A stretch of 55,362 bases of DNA. Origin: Emticicia agri (GTDB lineage: Bacteria > Bacteroidota > Bacteroidia > Cytophagales > Spirosomataceae). Positions 14,829 through 23,723 of this stretch are shown piece by piece. Positions within the stretch are counted from its first letter, which is position 1. Each line of letters begins with the position of its first letter. Both the position numbers and the translations under genes were made by a program. The notes below the pieces were generated by a model. The model ran no database searches. It was not told the origin of the DNA and saw only the letters and a program-made list of their open reading frames with translations. The stretch lies in NCBI GenBank assembly GCA_945860265.1, contig CAMAQF010000015.1, positions 1-55,362 on the forward strand. Direction: 5' to 3'.

Positions 14829-15326
14829 ATGGAATTATTAAGAGATATTGCCCACATTTCTGGAAAAAGTGGTTTGTACAGAATTTTGAAGCCTGGGCGT
14901 GGTGGTGTAATCGTTGAAACACTTGACGAGAAAAAACAAAAAGAAATGGTTAGTTCAAATGCCCGTGTTTCGGTTTTGAAAGATATTTCGATTTATACTG
15001 AAGACCCAAATAAATCAACCCCATTAGGAGATATTTTCTTAAAAACTCGTGAACTTCATGGTGAAAAAGTAGAATTTGATTTCAAAACAGCATCAAATAG
15101 TCAATTTTTTGATTTTTTTGCTACAGTCACGCCTGATTTTGACCGTGAGCGTGTTTATGCTTCCGACATCAAGAAAATCGTAAGTTGGTTTAATATCCTT
15201 TCGGCTGCAATGCCAGAGCTTTTTGTTCCTACTGCAATGGATACTCCTGTTGAAGAAATTGTCACAGTTGAAGAAACTGCTGTAGTTGAAGAAACTGGTG
15301 CCGAAGCCGAAGAAGCAAAAGCATAA
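14829..15326 (+). CDS. DUF5606 protein
   Basis: The start chosen is MELLRDIAHISGKSGLY (14829), the conserved beginning of the family, giving 165 residues. The order of conserved parts is ISGKSGLYRILKPGRGGVIVETLD, here cited as ISGKSGLY and GGVIVETLDEKK, then SVLKDISIYTE, FFATVTPDFDRERVYASDIKKIVSWFNIL in parts (PDFDRERVY, SDIKK). The C-terminal 35 residues are Val/Glu repeats (VEETAVVEE), low complexity. The family is restricted to Bacteroidetes, of unknown function, probably cytosolic. Confidence 0.9.
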   Translation: MELLRDIAHISGKSGLYRILKPGRGGVIVETLDEKKQKEMVSSNARVSVLKDISIYTEDPNKSTPLGDIFLKTRELHGEKVEFDFKTASNSQFFDFFATVTPDFDRERVYASDIKKIVSWFNILSAAMPELFVPTAMDTPVEEIVTVEETAVVEETGAEAEEAKA

Positions 15327-15350
15327 TTTAAAATAAAGAATTTAAAAAAA

Positions 15351-15376
15351 GCCCATCGGAAATGATGGGCTTTTTT
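15351..15376. terminator. Bidirectional intrinsic terminator
   Basis: GCCCATC / GATGGGC stem with a 6-base loop followed by T6. On the other strand the A-rich flank supplies a T-run, so it serves both the DUF5606 gene and the convergent oxidoreductase gene. Confidence 0.85.
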
Positions 15377-15439
15377 GCATAATAATCGCTTCTGAATATC
15401 GATTTCTAAATTGTTCCTTGACACTGAATTAAAAACGAG

Positions 15440-16531
15440 TTACTTCAATACAACCGTTTTCCCCGTTTTTGAAGACTTTATGGCTGCATCTAAGATTTCC
15501 ATTGCAACCATATTTATTTTTAGCGAACCCAAATCATTTTCTGATTTTACTTTACCTCGAGCTACGGCTGCAAAATAAGTAAAAGCATCATTCATAGGCG
15601 TTTCGAGTGGTTTTACCGCTATTTTTTCTTCGGGTAAAGCATTTCTGTCACCTTTTCTAACTGTCATTTGGGCAGATTTATCGGCAAAAATATAGCCCGT
15701 TTTGCCATAAACTTCAATGTCTTTTCTATCAAAAGGCCAATTCCATGAGCCTTGAAAAATACCTTGTGCTTTTGGATAAGTTACCACGATAGTTGCTTCA
15801 TCATCAACATTTGGGTAGGTTTCGGGCTTGATAGTTTGCGTAATTGCCGTTACTGAAGTCGGTCTTTCACCCTTCATTAACCACGCCATAATATCGGCAC
15901 CGTAGCACCCAAAATCAATTATTGCACCACCGCCATTTTTGACAGGGTCACTTAGCCAACTCAAAAACTCTTTACTTACACCAATTTCTTTTGGGCCACG
16001 GTGTCCGTCGTGAATCACTACTTTTCTTATATCGCCGATGGCATTTTCAGCATGAATCATTTCATAGGCTTGATGATTACTGGCATACCAAGTAGTTTCA
16101 TAATTGGTCAAGAGTTGAATATTATGTTTTTTGGCTAAAGCCGCCATTTGTGTGGCATGGGCAAAATTTACCGCCAATGGCTTTTCGACCATGACATGAA
16201 CACCTTTCACGGCACACTTTTGTACAGTTTCAAGATGCTCAATGATACTTCTGAAATCACAAATGGCTTCAGGTTTAGCTTTTTCCAGCATTTCGTCAAG
16301 ACTTGCGTACCAAAGGTTTTCGGGCAGATTATATTTTTTTAATAATCTTAGAGCCAATTCTTTATTTGGCTCAGCAAAACCAATGATTTCTACACCGACA
16401 CGTTTGGGATTATTTAAAATCTGATTAACGTGGTCATGCGTCATGCCCGCAATGCCCATTCTGACGGGTTTTTCTTGGGCAAATACAAACGTAAGGCTTA
16501 GGAATAAGCTCAAAAAGAGAAGTTTTTTCAT
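15440..16531 (-). CDS. Exported Gfo/Idh/MocA-family oxidoreductase
   Basis: 363 residues. The protein begins with a cleavable signal peptide (MKKLLFLSLFLSLTFVFAQ), unusual for a nucleotide-dependent enzyme but frequent among Bacteroidetes members of this family. Next is a Rossmann start (VRMGIAGMTHDHV), the EKPLAVNF motif near residue 118, and a C-terminal domain with GGGAIIDFGCYGADIMAWL. Such proteins act on sugars or sugar-like substrates with NAD(P) as tightly bound cofactor. The neighbours do not point to a pathway. Confidence 0.88.
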   Translation of the reverse strand: MKKLLFLSLFLSLTFVFAQEKPVRMGIAGMTHDHVNQILNNPKRVGVEIIGFAEPNKELALRLLKKYNLPENLWYASLDEMLEKAKPEAICDFRSIIEHLETVQKCAVKGVHVMVEKPLAVNFAHATQMAALAKKHNIQLLTNYETTWYASNHQAYEMIHAENAIGDIRKVVIHDGHRGPKEIGVSKEFLSWLSDPVKNGGGAIIDFGCYGADIMAWLMKGERPTSVTAITQTIKPETYPNVDDEATIVVTYPKAQGIFQGSWNWPFDRKDIEVYGKTGYIFADKSAQMTVRKGDRNALPEEKIAVKPLETPMNDAFTYFAAVARGKVKSENDLGSLKINMVAMEILDAAIKSSKTGKTVVLK

Positions 16532-16615
16532 GTTAGATATAAGGTTGAATCAATCAAATTTAACCAAAAACCAACATTAAGACTATTTTTTAAGAAAAGT
16601 TTTCATTAGAAAACC

Positions 16616-16623
16616 TATTTTTG
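16616..16623 (+). promoter_or_regulatory. Candidate -7 box for the GldA-like gene
   Basis: TATTTTTG fits TAnnTTTG, 60 bases before the start. A GTTTTC-ATTA-GAAAAC dyad lies just upstream, a possible operator. No clear -33 TTG. Confidence 0.4.
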
Positions 16624-16682
16624 CGTTATAAATGAAAAATCTTAATCCTCTTGACCTTTGTCAATGGACTATCGACTAAAAA

Positions 16683-17390
16683 ATGTCAATAAAAATCCAA
16701 AATTTAAGTAAAGTTTATGGTACTCAGCGTGCCGTTGATGATATATCTTTTGAAGTTGCCAAAGGCGAAATTGTTGGTTTTCTTGGCCCAAATGGTGCCG
16801 GGAAATCAACAACTATGAAAATCTTGACCGGCTATGTGCCAGCCACCGATGGTTTGGCTGAAGTAAATGGTTTCGATGTGAAAACTTCTCCAATGCAAGT
16901 CAAAAGCAGTATTGGATATTTGCCCGAGCATAATCCTTTGTATTTGGATATGTATGTACGTGAGTTTCTCGAATTTGCGGGTTCGCTTTATGGTTTAAAG
17001 GGTAAAACTCTTCAAATAAAAATAGCCGAAACCATCGAAATGGTAGGTTTGGGTTTAGAAAAACATAAGAAAATCGGACAGTTATCGAAAGGGTACCGCC
17101 AGCGTGTAGGACTTGCTCAAGCCTTGATTCATAACCCCGATGTGCTGATTTTGGACGAGCCAACTACAGGTCTTGACCCTAATCAATTGGTCGAAATCAG
17201 AGATTTGATAAAATCGGTTGGGAAAAACAAAACCGTTATTTTAAGTACGCACATCATGCAGGAAGTAGAAGCGATTTGTGATCGTGTGGTGATTATCAAC
17301 CGAGGAAAAATCGTGGCGAATGGCATGCTTTCCGAACTAAAACAAGGTGGAAAAGGTATTGAAGATGTTTTTAGAGAATTAACTACGTAA
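16683..17390 (+). CDS. ABC transporter ATP-binding protein, GldA-like
   Basis: 235 residues with Walker A GPNGAGKST (about 35-43), Q-loop YLPEHNPLY, signature LSKGYRQRVGL, Walker B VLILDEPTTGLDP and H-loop STHIMQE. The YLPEHNPLY segment and IGQLSKGYRQRVGLAQAL are typical of gliding-motility GldA and its close Bacteroidetes relatives. It lacks the C-terminal extension of about 60 residues found in many GldA proteins, and no GldF/GldG permease is next to it. The motility role is therefore inference. Confidence 0.8.
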   Translation: MSIKIQNLSKVYGTQRAVDDISFEVAKGEIVGFLGPNGAGKSTTMKILTGYVPATDGLAEVNGFDVKTSPMQVKSSIGYLPEHNPLYLDMYVREFLEFAGSLYGLKGKTLQIKIAETIEMVGLGLEKHKKIGQLSKGYRQRVGLAQALIHNPDVLILDEPTTGLDPNQLVEIRDLIKSVGKNKTVILSTHIMQEVEAICDRVVIINRGKIVANGMLSELKQGGKGIEDVFRELTT

Positions 17391-17395
17391 AAATA

Positions 17396-17418
17396 GTAAC
17401 GTCCAGATTGGACGTTAC
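17396..17418. repeat. Perfect 9-bp hairpin between the ATPase gene and cutC
   Basis: GTAACGTCC-AGATT-GGACGTTAC directly after the stop at 17390. No T-run follows, so this is a weak terminator, mRNA-stabilising hairpin or intergenic palindrome. Confidence 0.6.
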
Positions 17419-17452
17419 CACGCAATTTTATAAATCTTTAAAATCCTGTCGA

Positions 17453-18184
17453 ATGCTTGAAATTTGTAGTTTTTCCTTAGAATCTTGTCTAACTGCTCAA
17501 AAAGCAGGTGCTGGTCGTGTAGAATTATGCGGTGGAATGTTTGAAGGAGGTGCAACTCCTTCGGCTGGTTTGGTAAGTTTGGTTCGGCAAAGCCTAACTA
17601 TCAAATTATATGTCATGATTCGCCCTCGTGGGGGAGAGTTTTGCTATTCTGATACTGAATTTGAGGTAATGAAAGCTGATATTCATGTTGCGAAAAATCT
17701 GGGTGCTGATGGCGTGGTTTTCGGAATCTTAAATCCCGATGGAAGCGTTGATAAAAAACGCACAACCGAACTTGTAAATTTAGCCACTCCACTCAAAGTA
17801 ACTTTCCACCGAGCCTTCGATGTAGCCAACAACCCCTTTCAAGCCTTAGAAGACATTATCGACTGCGGTTGCGAACGAATCTTGACTTCTGGACAAAAAA
17901 ATACTGCCATCGAAGGAATTGATTTACTGAAAAATTTGGTAGAAAAATCTCAAAATCGCATCGAAATAATGGTTGGAAGTGGTGTTTCGGCACAAAATGC
18001 TCAACAATTTCTGAACATTGGTATTAATGCTCTACACATGTCTGGCAAGGGAATTAAGGAAAGTAAAATGATTTTCCGCAAACCCGATGTAAGCATGGCA
18101 AGTGTCGCACTTACTAACGAATACGAGATTTATGAAGCCGATTTTGATAAATGCAAAGCTGTGGTAGAAATCCTAAAAAAATAG
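17453..18184 (+). CDS. cutC: CutC family protein (copper homeostasis)
   Basis: Start at MLEICSFSLESC (17453), 243 residues, a TIM barrel of the CutC family. Conserved parts are AGRVELCGGMFEGGATPSAG, cited in parts as RVELCG and GGATPS, then VMIRPRGGEFCYS, FHRAFDV, ILTSGQ and MVGSGV. Annotated as copper homeostasis, although a metal-binding role is disputed and the true activity is unclear. It seems to follow the ATPase gene on one transcript, with a hairpin between. Confidence 0.9.
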   Translation: MLEICSFSLESCLTAQKAGAGRVELCGGMFEGGATPSAGLVSLVRQSLTIKLYVMIRPRGGEFCYSDTEFEVMKADIHVAKNLGADGVVFGILNPDGSVDKKRTTELVNLATPLKVTFHRAFDVANNPFQALEDIIDCGCERILTSGQKNTAIEGIDLLKNLVEKSQNRIEIMVGSGVSAQNAQQFLNIGINALHMSGKGIKESKMIFRKPDVSMASVALTNEYEIYEADFDKCKAVVEILKK

Positions 18185-18207
18185 GCATACGTCAAAAACG
18201 TATGTCT
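18183..18207. terminator. Hairpin between convergent cutC and argG
   Basis: GGCATACGT / ACGTATGTC with a CAAAA loop (one G-T pair) then an A/T-rich tract. It stands between two converging genes and may end both. Confidence 0.55.
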
Positions 18208-18237
18208 AAAATTTTAATTATCTTCGGTTGACTTATT

Positions 18238-19434
18238 TTATTTCTTCTCAGCCAATTCTGTTACTTTTTGGTGAATCATTACTTGGTTCGACATGATTTT
18301 TGAGAAACCTCTTACATCATCGCCACTCCAAGCATTGTTCATTTCGCCATAGCTACCAAAAATTGGCGACATTAAATCATAGTCAGATTTAATACCTAAT
18401 AATTGGAAATTATACGGGGCTAAATGTACACGAACTTCGCCAGTTACGTGTGACTGCATACTTTCCAAAAACTTTTCAATATCACGCATCAAAGGCTCTA
18501 AAAACTGGCCTTCGTGAAGAGTCATTCCATACCATTCGGCCAAATTTTGTTTCCAATATTGTTGCCATTTCGATAGTACGTGTTTTTCGATTAAATGATG
18601 AGCTTTGATAATAATCAATGGTGCTGCTGCTTCAAAACCTACACGACCTTTGATACCAATGATGGTATCGCCAACGTGAATATCACGACCGATGCCATAA
18701 GGAGAAGCTAATTCTGATAATTTACGAATAGCACTCACAGGATTGTCAAAACTTTCTCCCGCAACGCCTTTCAATTCGCCATTAATGAACTGCAAGGCAA
18801 TTTCTGAATCTTCGGTTTTTGTAACTTGGGTCGGAAATGCACTTTCTGGTAAAAATTCATACGAATTTAAAGTCTCACGACCACCAACCGAAGTTCCCCA
18901 CAAACCTTTATTGATTGAGTAAGCCGCTTTGTGCCACTCACGAACCACACCTTTCGATTTTAAGTATTCAATTTCGGCTTCACGAGATAATTTAAAATCT
19001 CTGATTGGTGTAATCACCTCGGCGTTTGGCAATACGATTCTGAATACCATATCAAAACGCACTTGGTCATTGCCCGCACCTGTGCTTCCGTGAGCTACTG
19101 CTTCTGCACCAACTTGCTTAGCATATTCGGCTACCGCAACAGCCTGAAACATACGCTCGGCACTCACCGAAAGTGGATATGTATTATTTTTTAGGATATT
19201 TCCGTAAATCAAGTAGCGAATACATTTTTGGTAATATTCATCTACCATACGAGCCGTATAGTGGTTTTTTACTCCCAATTCATAAGCTTTGGTTTCAATA
19301 TCCTTCATTTCTTCTTCCGTAAATCCACCCGTATCAACCAATACAGAATGAACTTCATGACCCAAATCTTCGGTCAAATATTTTACACAAAAGGAAGTAT
19401 CCAAACCTCCGCTGTATGCCAAAACAACTTTCAT
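18238..19434 (-). CDS. argG: Argininosuccinate synthase
   Basis: 398 residues, the usual bacterial length. Motifs are AYSGGLDTSFCVKYL (PP-loop, residues 5-19), VDTGGF, GSTGAGNDQVRFD (about residue 118) and GRETLNSYEFLPESAF. It joins citrulline and aspartate with ATP cleavage in arginine synthesis. No other arginine gene is adjacent, which is atypical for Bacteroidetes where it often sits with argC and argD. Confidence 0.96.
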   Translation of the reverse strand: MKVVLAYSGGLDTSFCVKYLTEDLGHEVHSVLVDTGGFTEEEMKDIETKAYELGVKNHYTARMVDEYYQKCIRYLIYGNILKNNTYPLSVSAERMFQAVAVAEYAKQVGAEAVAHGSTGAGNDQVRFDMVFRIVLPNAEVITPIRDFKLSREAEIEYLKSKGVVREWHKAAYSINKGLWGTSVGGRETLNSYEFLPESAFPTQVTKTEDSEIALQFINGELKGVAGESFDNPVSAIRKLSELASPYGIGRDIHVGDTIIGIKGRVGFEAAAPLIIIKAHHLIEKHVLSKWQQYWKQNLAEWYGMTLHEGQFLEPLMRDIEKFLESMQSHVTGEVRVHLAPYNFQLLGIKSDYDLMSPIFGSYGEMNNAWSGDDVRGFSKIMSNQVMIHQKVTELAEKK

Positions 19435-19491
19435 AAGCTAAAAACCGCCCAAAAACGAACGTATTTTTTTAAAGTTCAACAAAATTTCACG

Positions 19492-19499
19492 CAAAAATA
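19492..19499 (-). promoter_or_regulatory. Candidate -7 box for argG
   Basis: CAAAAATA on the plus strand, that is TATTTTTG toward argG, 58 bases before the start. No -33 TTG at the right spacing was seen. Confidence 0.4.
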
Positions 19500-19591
19500 G
19501 GACTTAAAAAGTGCAAATACTAATGATTGAATGATAGAATGAATGTTACTGAGAAATCAAAATCTAACATTTAATCACTCAAAATTGGGCT

Positions 19592-20671
19592 CTACCGTGG
19601 AACGGTAAAATACATAAAGGTACCAATGCAAGAAAAGACGATATTAGGTAGCCAAACCGCTAACATTGCTGGCATATTGCCTGATTCGGCAATGCCTTTT
19701 GACATTATAAAGAATAAAATATAAACAAACGCCAACACAAAACCGATGGCAATCTGAAAACCAACACCGCCTCGAGATTTTCGTGCAGATACAATCAGGC
19801 CCATTAATGATAGAATAATTACAGCAAAAGGCGTAACTATTCGCTGATAAAGTTCAATCTCAAAAGACTCAATTCCTTCAGCTCCTCGACTTCGAATTAG
19901 CTCAATGCGTTGGCGTAATTCTGGAATTGTGAAGGTTTCGTAAACGTTGTGGTCACTCTCAAAATCACTAGGAGTTAAGTTTATTATCGTATCTTTTGAG
20001 GAAGTATTGTAGATTAGTTTATCTTTCATTATGCCCAAAGTCCGAATTTTATAGTCAGAAATTTTCCAGCGTTTAGTGCTATCATTCCATTCTATTCGTT
20101 TGGCCGAAAGTTTCTCAATTAGCTTATTATTAGTAATTTTTTCGAGTGTAAAATCATAGCCTGTTTTGGTTTCGTTATTATAACTCGACATATAAGCATA
20201 AGTATTTGGAGCAACGGCCGTATGAAAATCTCGGTCAGAAAAATAAAATTTATCGTTAATGTAGATAGCCTCAAAACCCAGTCGAACTTTATTAGCTTTA
20301 GGTAGTATCCAACCAACCATCACAAACGACAAAACCGCTACCATTGAAGCGGCGATAAAATAAGGGAGCATCAATCGGGGAAAACTCGTGCCGCTACTCA
20401 AAATTGCTACGATTTCGGTATGAGCAGCCATTTGAGCGGTGAAGAAAACTGTAGAAATAAAAATCATTAATGGACTAATATAATTTGCCCAATAAGGAGC
20501 AAGATTAGCATAATACGAAAGCAGAATTGCTCTCATTGGAGCATTTTTCTGAATAAAGTCGTCGTTTTTTTCAACGAAATCAATCACCATGATAATAAGC
20601 ACAATGACCAAAACCGCAAAAAAATATGTTTTTAGAAAACGTTTAATTAAATATTTATCGAGAATATTCAT
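19592..20671 (-). CDS. LptF/LptG-family permease (LPS export)
   Basis: Start at MNILDKYLIKRFLKTYFFAV (20671), 359 residues. Predicted membrane spans are about 12-35, 50-75 and 95-125, with three more at the C-terminus (from FAVIILSLMGLIVSARK on). The large loop between (about residues 125-270) is the periplasmic beta-jellyroll. This is the LptF/LptG plan, the inner-membrane part of the LPS transport ABC system. Whether it is LptF or LptG cannot be told. A single Bacteroidetes-type gene without its partner is normal. Confidence 0.88.
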   Translation of the reverse strand: MNILDKYLIKRFLKTYFFAVLVIVLIIMVIDFVEKNDDFIQKNAPMRAILLSYYANLAPYWANYISPLMIFISTVFFTAQMAAHTEIVAILSSGTSFPRLMLPYFIAASMVAVLSFVMVGWILPKANKVRLGFEAIYINDKFYFSDRDFHTAVAPNTYAYMSSYNNETKTGYDFTLEKITNNKLIEKLSAKRIEWNDSTKRWKISDYKIRTLGIMKDKLIYNTSSKDTIINLTPSDFESDHNVYETFTIPELRQRIELIRSRGAEGIESFEIELYQRIVTPFAVIILSLMGLIVSARKSRGGVGFQIAIGFVLAFVYILFFIMSKGIAESGNMPAMLAVWLPNIVFSCIGTFMYFTVPR

Positions 20672-20763
20672 GGAGTGATGCAAACGGGGTCGCCCGTGCG
20701 ATAAATTATGCAAAATGGATTTGCTGTGCATTAGCTACATTTCAAAAAAATAAATTTTTTATA

Positions 20764-20771
20764 CAAAGATA
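20764..20771 (-). promoter_or_regulatory. Candidate -7 box for the LptF/LptG gene
   Basis: CAAAGATA on the plus strand (TATCTTTG toward the gene), 93 bases before the chosen start. It supports a start at 20671 rather than the upstream in-frame ATG. Confidence 0.4.
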
Positions 20772-20862
20772 TAGATAGTAGGTTTGCGAATAGCTTTATT
20801 AAGAAGTATTAACACTTTATAGCTTTAAGGAATTTTTAATTTTTGCAGATTTTCGTATAAAA

Positions 20863-21543
20863 TTAAGTACTTGAGATCTGCACCAACAAATTTCTCGCTA
20901 CTTCGTTACTCACAAAAAGCCTTATTTCATCATTTAGTAGCAAATCATACGATTTATCAAAGTCGCTTATTTCCAAAACTTTAAGATCGCAACCGAGCGT
21001 AATCTGCTGTTTATCAAGGTGTTGTAAAAAAGCAGGCGAATGCACCGAAACACCCATCATCACTACTGATTGATTTAATGAAATTTCGGATAATTTCTGA
21101 TAACTCACCGATGGCATTTTTCCTTTTGAATCAGGAATAGGGTCGCCGTGTGGGTCAAATTGCGGATTTCCTAAAAAATCATCCAAGCGTTTTGTTAGTT
21201 CCTTCGAGTCGATGTGTTCGAGTTGTTCGGCAATATCATGAATTTCATCCCAACCAAAACCCAGTTTTTCAACCAAAAATACCTCCCACAGCCGATGTTT
21301 TCTTATCACACCCAATGCAATTTGCTCACCTGCTTCTGTGAGCCTTACGCCTTGATATTTTCTGTAATTGATATAACTTTTCTCAGCAAGTTTGCGTAGC
21401 ATATCTGATACCGAAGCAGCTTTGGTCTGCGTGTGTTCAGCCAACTGATTGGTACTCACCTCATTGCCGTTGTGTCGTTCGGTAAGTAGATAGATGATTT
21501 TTAAGTAATTTTCTTCGGTAAAAGATATTAGTTGATTGTCCAC
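20863..21543 (-). CDS. DtxR/MntR-family metal-dependent repressor
   Basis: 226 residues. An N-terminal winged HTH (STNQLAEHTQTKAASVSDMLRKL, in parts TNQLAEHTQ and ASVSDMLRKL) is followed by the metal-binding dimerisation domain (HRLWEVFLVEKLGF, IAEQLEHIDS) and a C-terminal SH3-like FeoA domain. The signature HRLWEvFL and AEqLEH is shared with iron- and manganese-responsive repressors. It diverges from an Nramp transporter with dyad operators between them, so Mn(II) or Fe(II) control of uptake is very likely. Confidence 0.92.
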   Translation of the reverse strand: MDNQLISFTEENYLKIIYLLTERHNGNEVSTNQLAEHTQTKAASVSDMLRKLAEKSYINYRKYQGVRLTEAGEQIALGVIRKHRLWEVFLVEKLGFGWDEIHDIAEQLEHIDSKELTKRLDDFLGNPQFDPHGDPIPDSKGKMPSVSYQKLSEISLNQSVVMMGVSVHSPAFLQHLDKQQITLGCDLKVLEISDFDKSYDLLLNDEIRLFVSNEVARNLLVQISST

Positions 21544-21596
21544 AGTCGATAGTTTGAAAAATAATCGATTGCCGATAGATGACAGCCGAGGTTTTA

Positions 21597-21626
21597 CAAA
21601 AGTACATTTTTAGTCTAATCAAACAA
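21597..21626 (-). promoter_or_regulatory. Promoter of the DtxR-family gene
   Basis: On the minus strand TACTTTTG (21604-21597) is the -7 box and TTG (21626-21624) is the -33 element, with a 19-base spacer. The first operator-like sequence (21608-21623) lies in the spacer, pointing to autoregulation. Confidence 0.6.
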
Positions 21627-21646
21627 AATTTTAGACTAATCTAAAA
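21608..21646. promoter_or_regulatory. Two operator-like dyads between the regulator and the Nramp gene
   Basis: TTTTAGACTAATCTAAAA (21629-21646) is an inverted repeat TTTTAGA-CTAA-TCTAAAA. TTTTAGTCTAATCAAA (21608-21623) is a closely related imperfect copy. TTAG...CTAA half-sites are typical of DtxR/MntR-family boxes. They lie between the two divergent promoters. Confidence 0.7.
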
Positions 21647-21653
21647 ATATATT

Positions 21654-21683
21654 TTGATTAACAAACTTTTAGTTTTATGTTTG
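21654..21683 (+). promoter_or_regulatory. Promoter of the Nramp gene
   Basis: TTG at 21654-21656 and TATGTTTG at 21676-21683 with a 19-base spacer, an excellent Bacteroidota -33/-7 pair. The start of the gene is 26 bases downstream, and the operator dyad ends eight bases upstream of the -33. Confidence 0.65.
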
Positions 21684-21709
21684 TATTGAAAAATGTGGAA
21701 TAACAACAA

Positions 21710-23047
21710 ATGGAAAAAAACTTAGCCCCAAACAATAAAGCGTGGCGTTGGACATCAAGTAATCTTTCATTGCCCGAAGTGCATGGAAGCATCGCGGTTC
21801 ATACAAAAGGTAGTTTTTGGAAAAAAATGTCGGCTTTTGTCGGCCCTGGCTTGATGGTTGCCGTTGGCTACATGGACCCTGGTAATTGGGCAACCGATAT
21901 TGCGGGCGGGGCAAAATTTGGTTATACACTACTTTCAGTAATTCTAATCTCTAACCTTTTTGCGATGCTTTTGCAGCACTTATCACTCAAATTGGGAATT
22001 GCAACTGGTCGAGATTTGGCACAGGCTTGTCGAGATTCGTATTCAAAACCAATATCGTTTGTGCTTTGGATTTTGGCCGAAATTGCCATTGCAGCATGCG
22101 ATTTGGCCGAAGTCATCGGAGCGGCCATTGCTCTTAACTTGCTCTTTAATATTCCACTAACTTATGGAATTCTGATAACTGCCATTGATGTAATATTTAT
22201 TTTATTCCTACAAAACAAAGGCTTTCGCATAATTGAAGTAATTGTGGGCGGCTTGATTTTAATAATTTTACTATGCTTTGGCTACGAAATTTTAGCTTCT
22301 CAACCCGATATTGTTGCCGTTTCAAATGGCTTGATTCCGAGTAGCCAAATTGTAACAAACCCCGAAATGCTCTACATCGCCATCGGTATTTTGGGAGCCA
22401 CCGTTATGCCACATAATTTGTATTTGCATTCAAGTATTATTCAAACCCGCAAGATAGAAAATACGCACGCCGCCAAGAAAAGTGCCATAAAGTATGCAAC
22501 TATTGATTCTACTGCTTCGTTGTTCATAGCGTTTTTCATCAATGCTGCTATTTTGATTATGGCTGCCGCAACTTTTCATTTTACTGGAAATAATGAAGTT
22601 GCCGATATAACCGATGCTTACATGTTGCTCGACCCTATTTTGGGCGTAAAATTAGCTGGACTTTTCTTCGCTGTTGCCTTGTTGGCTGCTGGTCAAAATT
22701 CTACACTCACTGGTACGCTCGCAGGTCAAATCGTGATGGAAGGTTTCTTGAATATTCAACTAAAACCTTGGCTCAGAAGATTGATTACTCGACTTGTAGC
22801 AATTGTTCCAGCATTAATTGTGGCAATTATTTACGGAGAAAAAGGCACTTCTGACCTGTTGGTTTTGAGTCAAGTAATATTGTCATTGCAGTTAAGTTTT
22901 GCGGTTGTGCCTTTGGTAATGTTCACCTCTGATAAACTGAAAATGGGCGAATTTGCCAATCCTGCTTACGTAAAATACACAGCTTGGGTAGTTACAATTA
23001 TTATAATTGCTTTGAATAGTTATTTGTTGTTTGATACAATATTTTAA
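21710..23047 (+). CDS. Nramp divalent metal transporter (MntH-like)
   Basis: 445 residues with about 11 membrane spans. The metal-site motifs are MDPGNWATDI in TM1 (DPGN) and MPHNLYLHSS in TM6 (MPHN). GQNSTLTGTLAGQ marks TM8/9. The family imports Mn(II), Fe(II) and other divalent ions with protons. The gene is divergent from a DtxR-family regulator with shared operators, so expression is presumably repressed by metal-bound regulator. The substrate cannot be fixed from sequence, Mn being most likely. Confidence 0.93.
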   Translation: MEKNLAPNNKAWRWTSSNLSLPEVHGSIAVHTKGSFWKKMSAFVGPGLMVAVGYMDPGNWATDIAGGAKFGYTLLSVILISNLFAMLLQHLSLKLGIATGRDLAQACRDSYSKPISFVLWILAEIAIAACDLAEVIGAAIALNLLFNIPLTYGILITAIDVIFILFLQNKGFRIIEVIVGGLILIILLCFGYEILASQPDIVAVSNGLIPSSQIVTNPEMLYIAIGILGATVMPHNLYLHSSIIQTRKIENTHAAKKSAIKYATIDSTASLFIAFFINAAILIMAAATFHFTGNNEVADITDAYMLLDPILGVKLAGLFFAVALLAAGQNSTLTGTLAGQIVMEGFLNIQLKPWLRRLITRLVAIVPALIVAIIYGEKGTSDLLVLSQVILSLQLSFAVVPLVMFTSDKLKMGEFANPAYVKYTAWVVTIIIIALNSYLLFDTIF

Positions 23048-23122
23048 AAAACGCAACCTTTTCTCAAGGCGAAGGACGCCCAGTTAGAAGCCTACGATAA
23101 AATTGTAGTTTTAAACCAATTT

Positions 23123-23689
23123 TCAACCCAATAATACATCCACACCTATCTCAAAGTCAGGCAAAACTGGTGCTGCTGAGCAAATATCATTTTCGATGCA
23201 AATTTTTACATTACGGCGAGAAGTATAAATATGAACTGACTTATTTTCTGGAAAAATCAACCAAACTACTTTAACTCCCGCTTTATAGTACTCCCAAATT
23301 TTTTCTTCAACTTTATTGATATTGTCGTTGCCAGAAATAATTTCGATAACAAATTCAGGAATTACATCTGTGCCTTTATGGGCAGCTTCAATTTGTTCTT
23401 TTGTCAAATAGGCGATATCGGGTCTTCTCATTTGAATCCCTGAAAGCATTACATCATATTCAGCCACAAAAGTGCCTGTTTTTTTGTATCCTTTATCAAT
23501 AAATAAATCAAGAAGGATGTCGTAAATTTTAACTTGTTGTTTATTCATTCCTGTAAACTTTATCAATTCACCATCATTCCACTCGTACTTATAACCATCT
23601 TTTGCCTCCCAATCTTGAAATTCTTGCAATGTACGTGGTAGGGTGATAATTTCTTTATCTTTGACCATAGCATTAATATTTATATTCAA
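23123..23689 (-). CDS. Uma2 family protein (DUF820, PD-(D/E)XK-like)
   Basis: 188 residues with an in-frame ATG also at 23668 (MVKDKEIITL), which may be the true start. Typical order is EWNDGELIKFTGMN, the acidic catalytic positions in RRPDIAYL and FVIEIIS, then KVEEKIWEYYKAGVKVVWLIFPEN and VHIYT. The fold is nuclease-like. Function is not known in most genomes and the genes are often scattered in multicopy, as here (also 32055 and 44268). Monocistronic. Confidence 0.85.
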   Translation of the reverse strand: MNININAMVKDKEIITLPRTLQEFQDWEAKDGYKYEWNDGELIKFTGMNKQQVKIYDILLDLFIDKGYKKTGTFVAEYDVMLSGIQMRRPDIAYLTKEQIEAAHKGTDVIPEFVIEIISGNDNINKVEEKIWEYYKAGVKVVWLIFPENKSVHIYTSRRNVKICIENDICSAAPVLPDFEIGVDVLLG

Positions 23690-23723
23690 ATTTAAAGAAA
23701 AAATCTATTCAAAATTGTTATTT

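Noticed and set aside
15440..16531. Cytosolic dehydrogenase with an upstream false start
   Set aside because: The first 19 residues form a convincing signal peptide and no later Met precedes the Rossmann motif.
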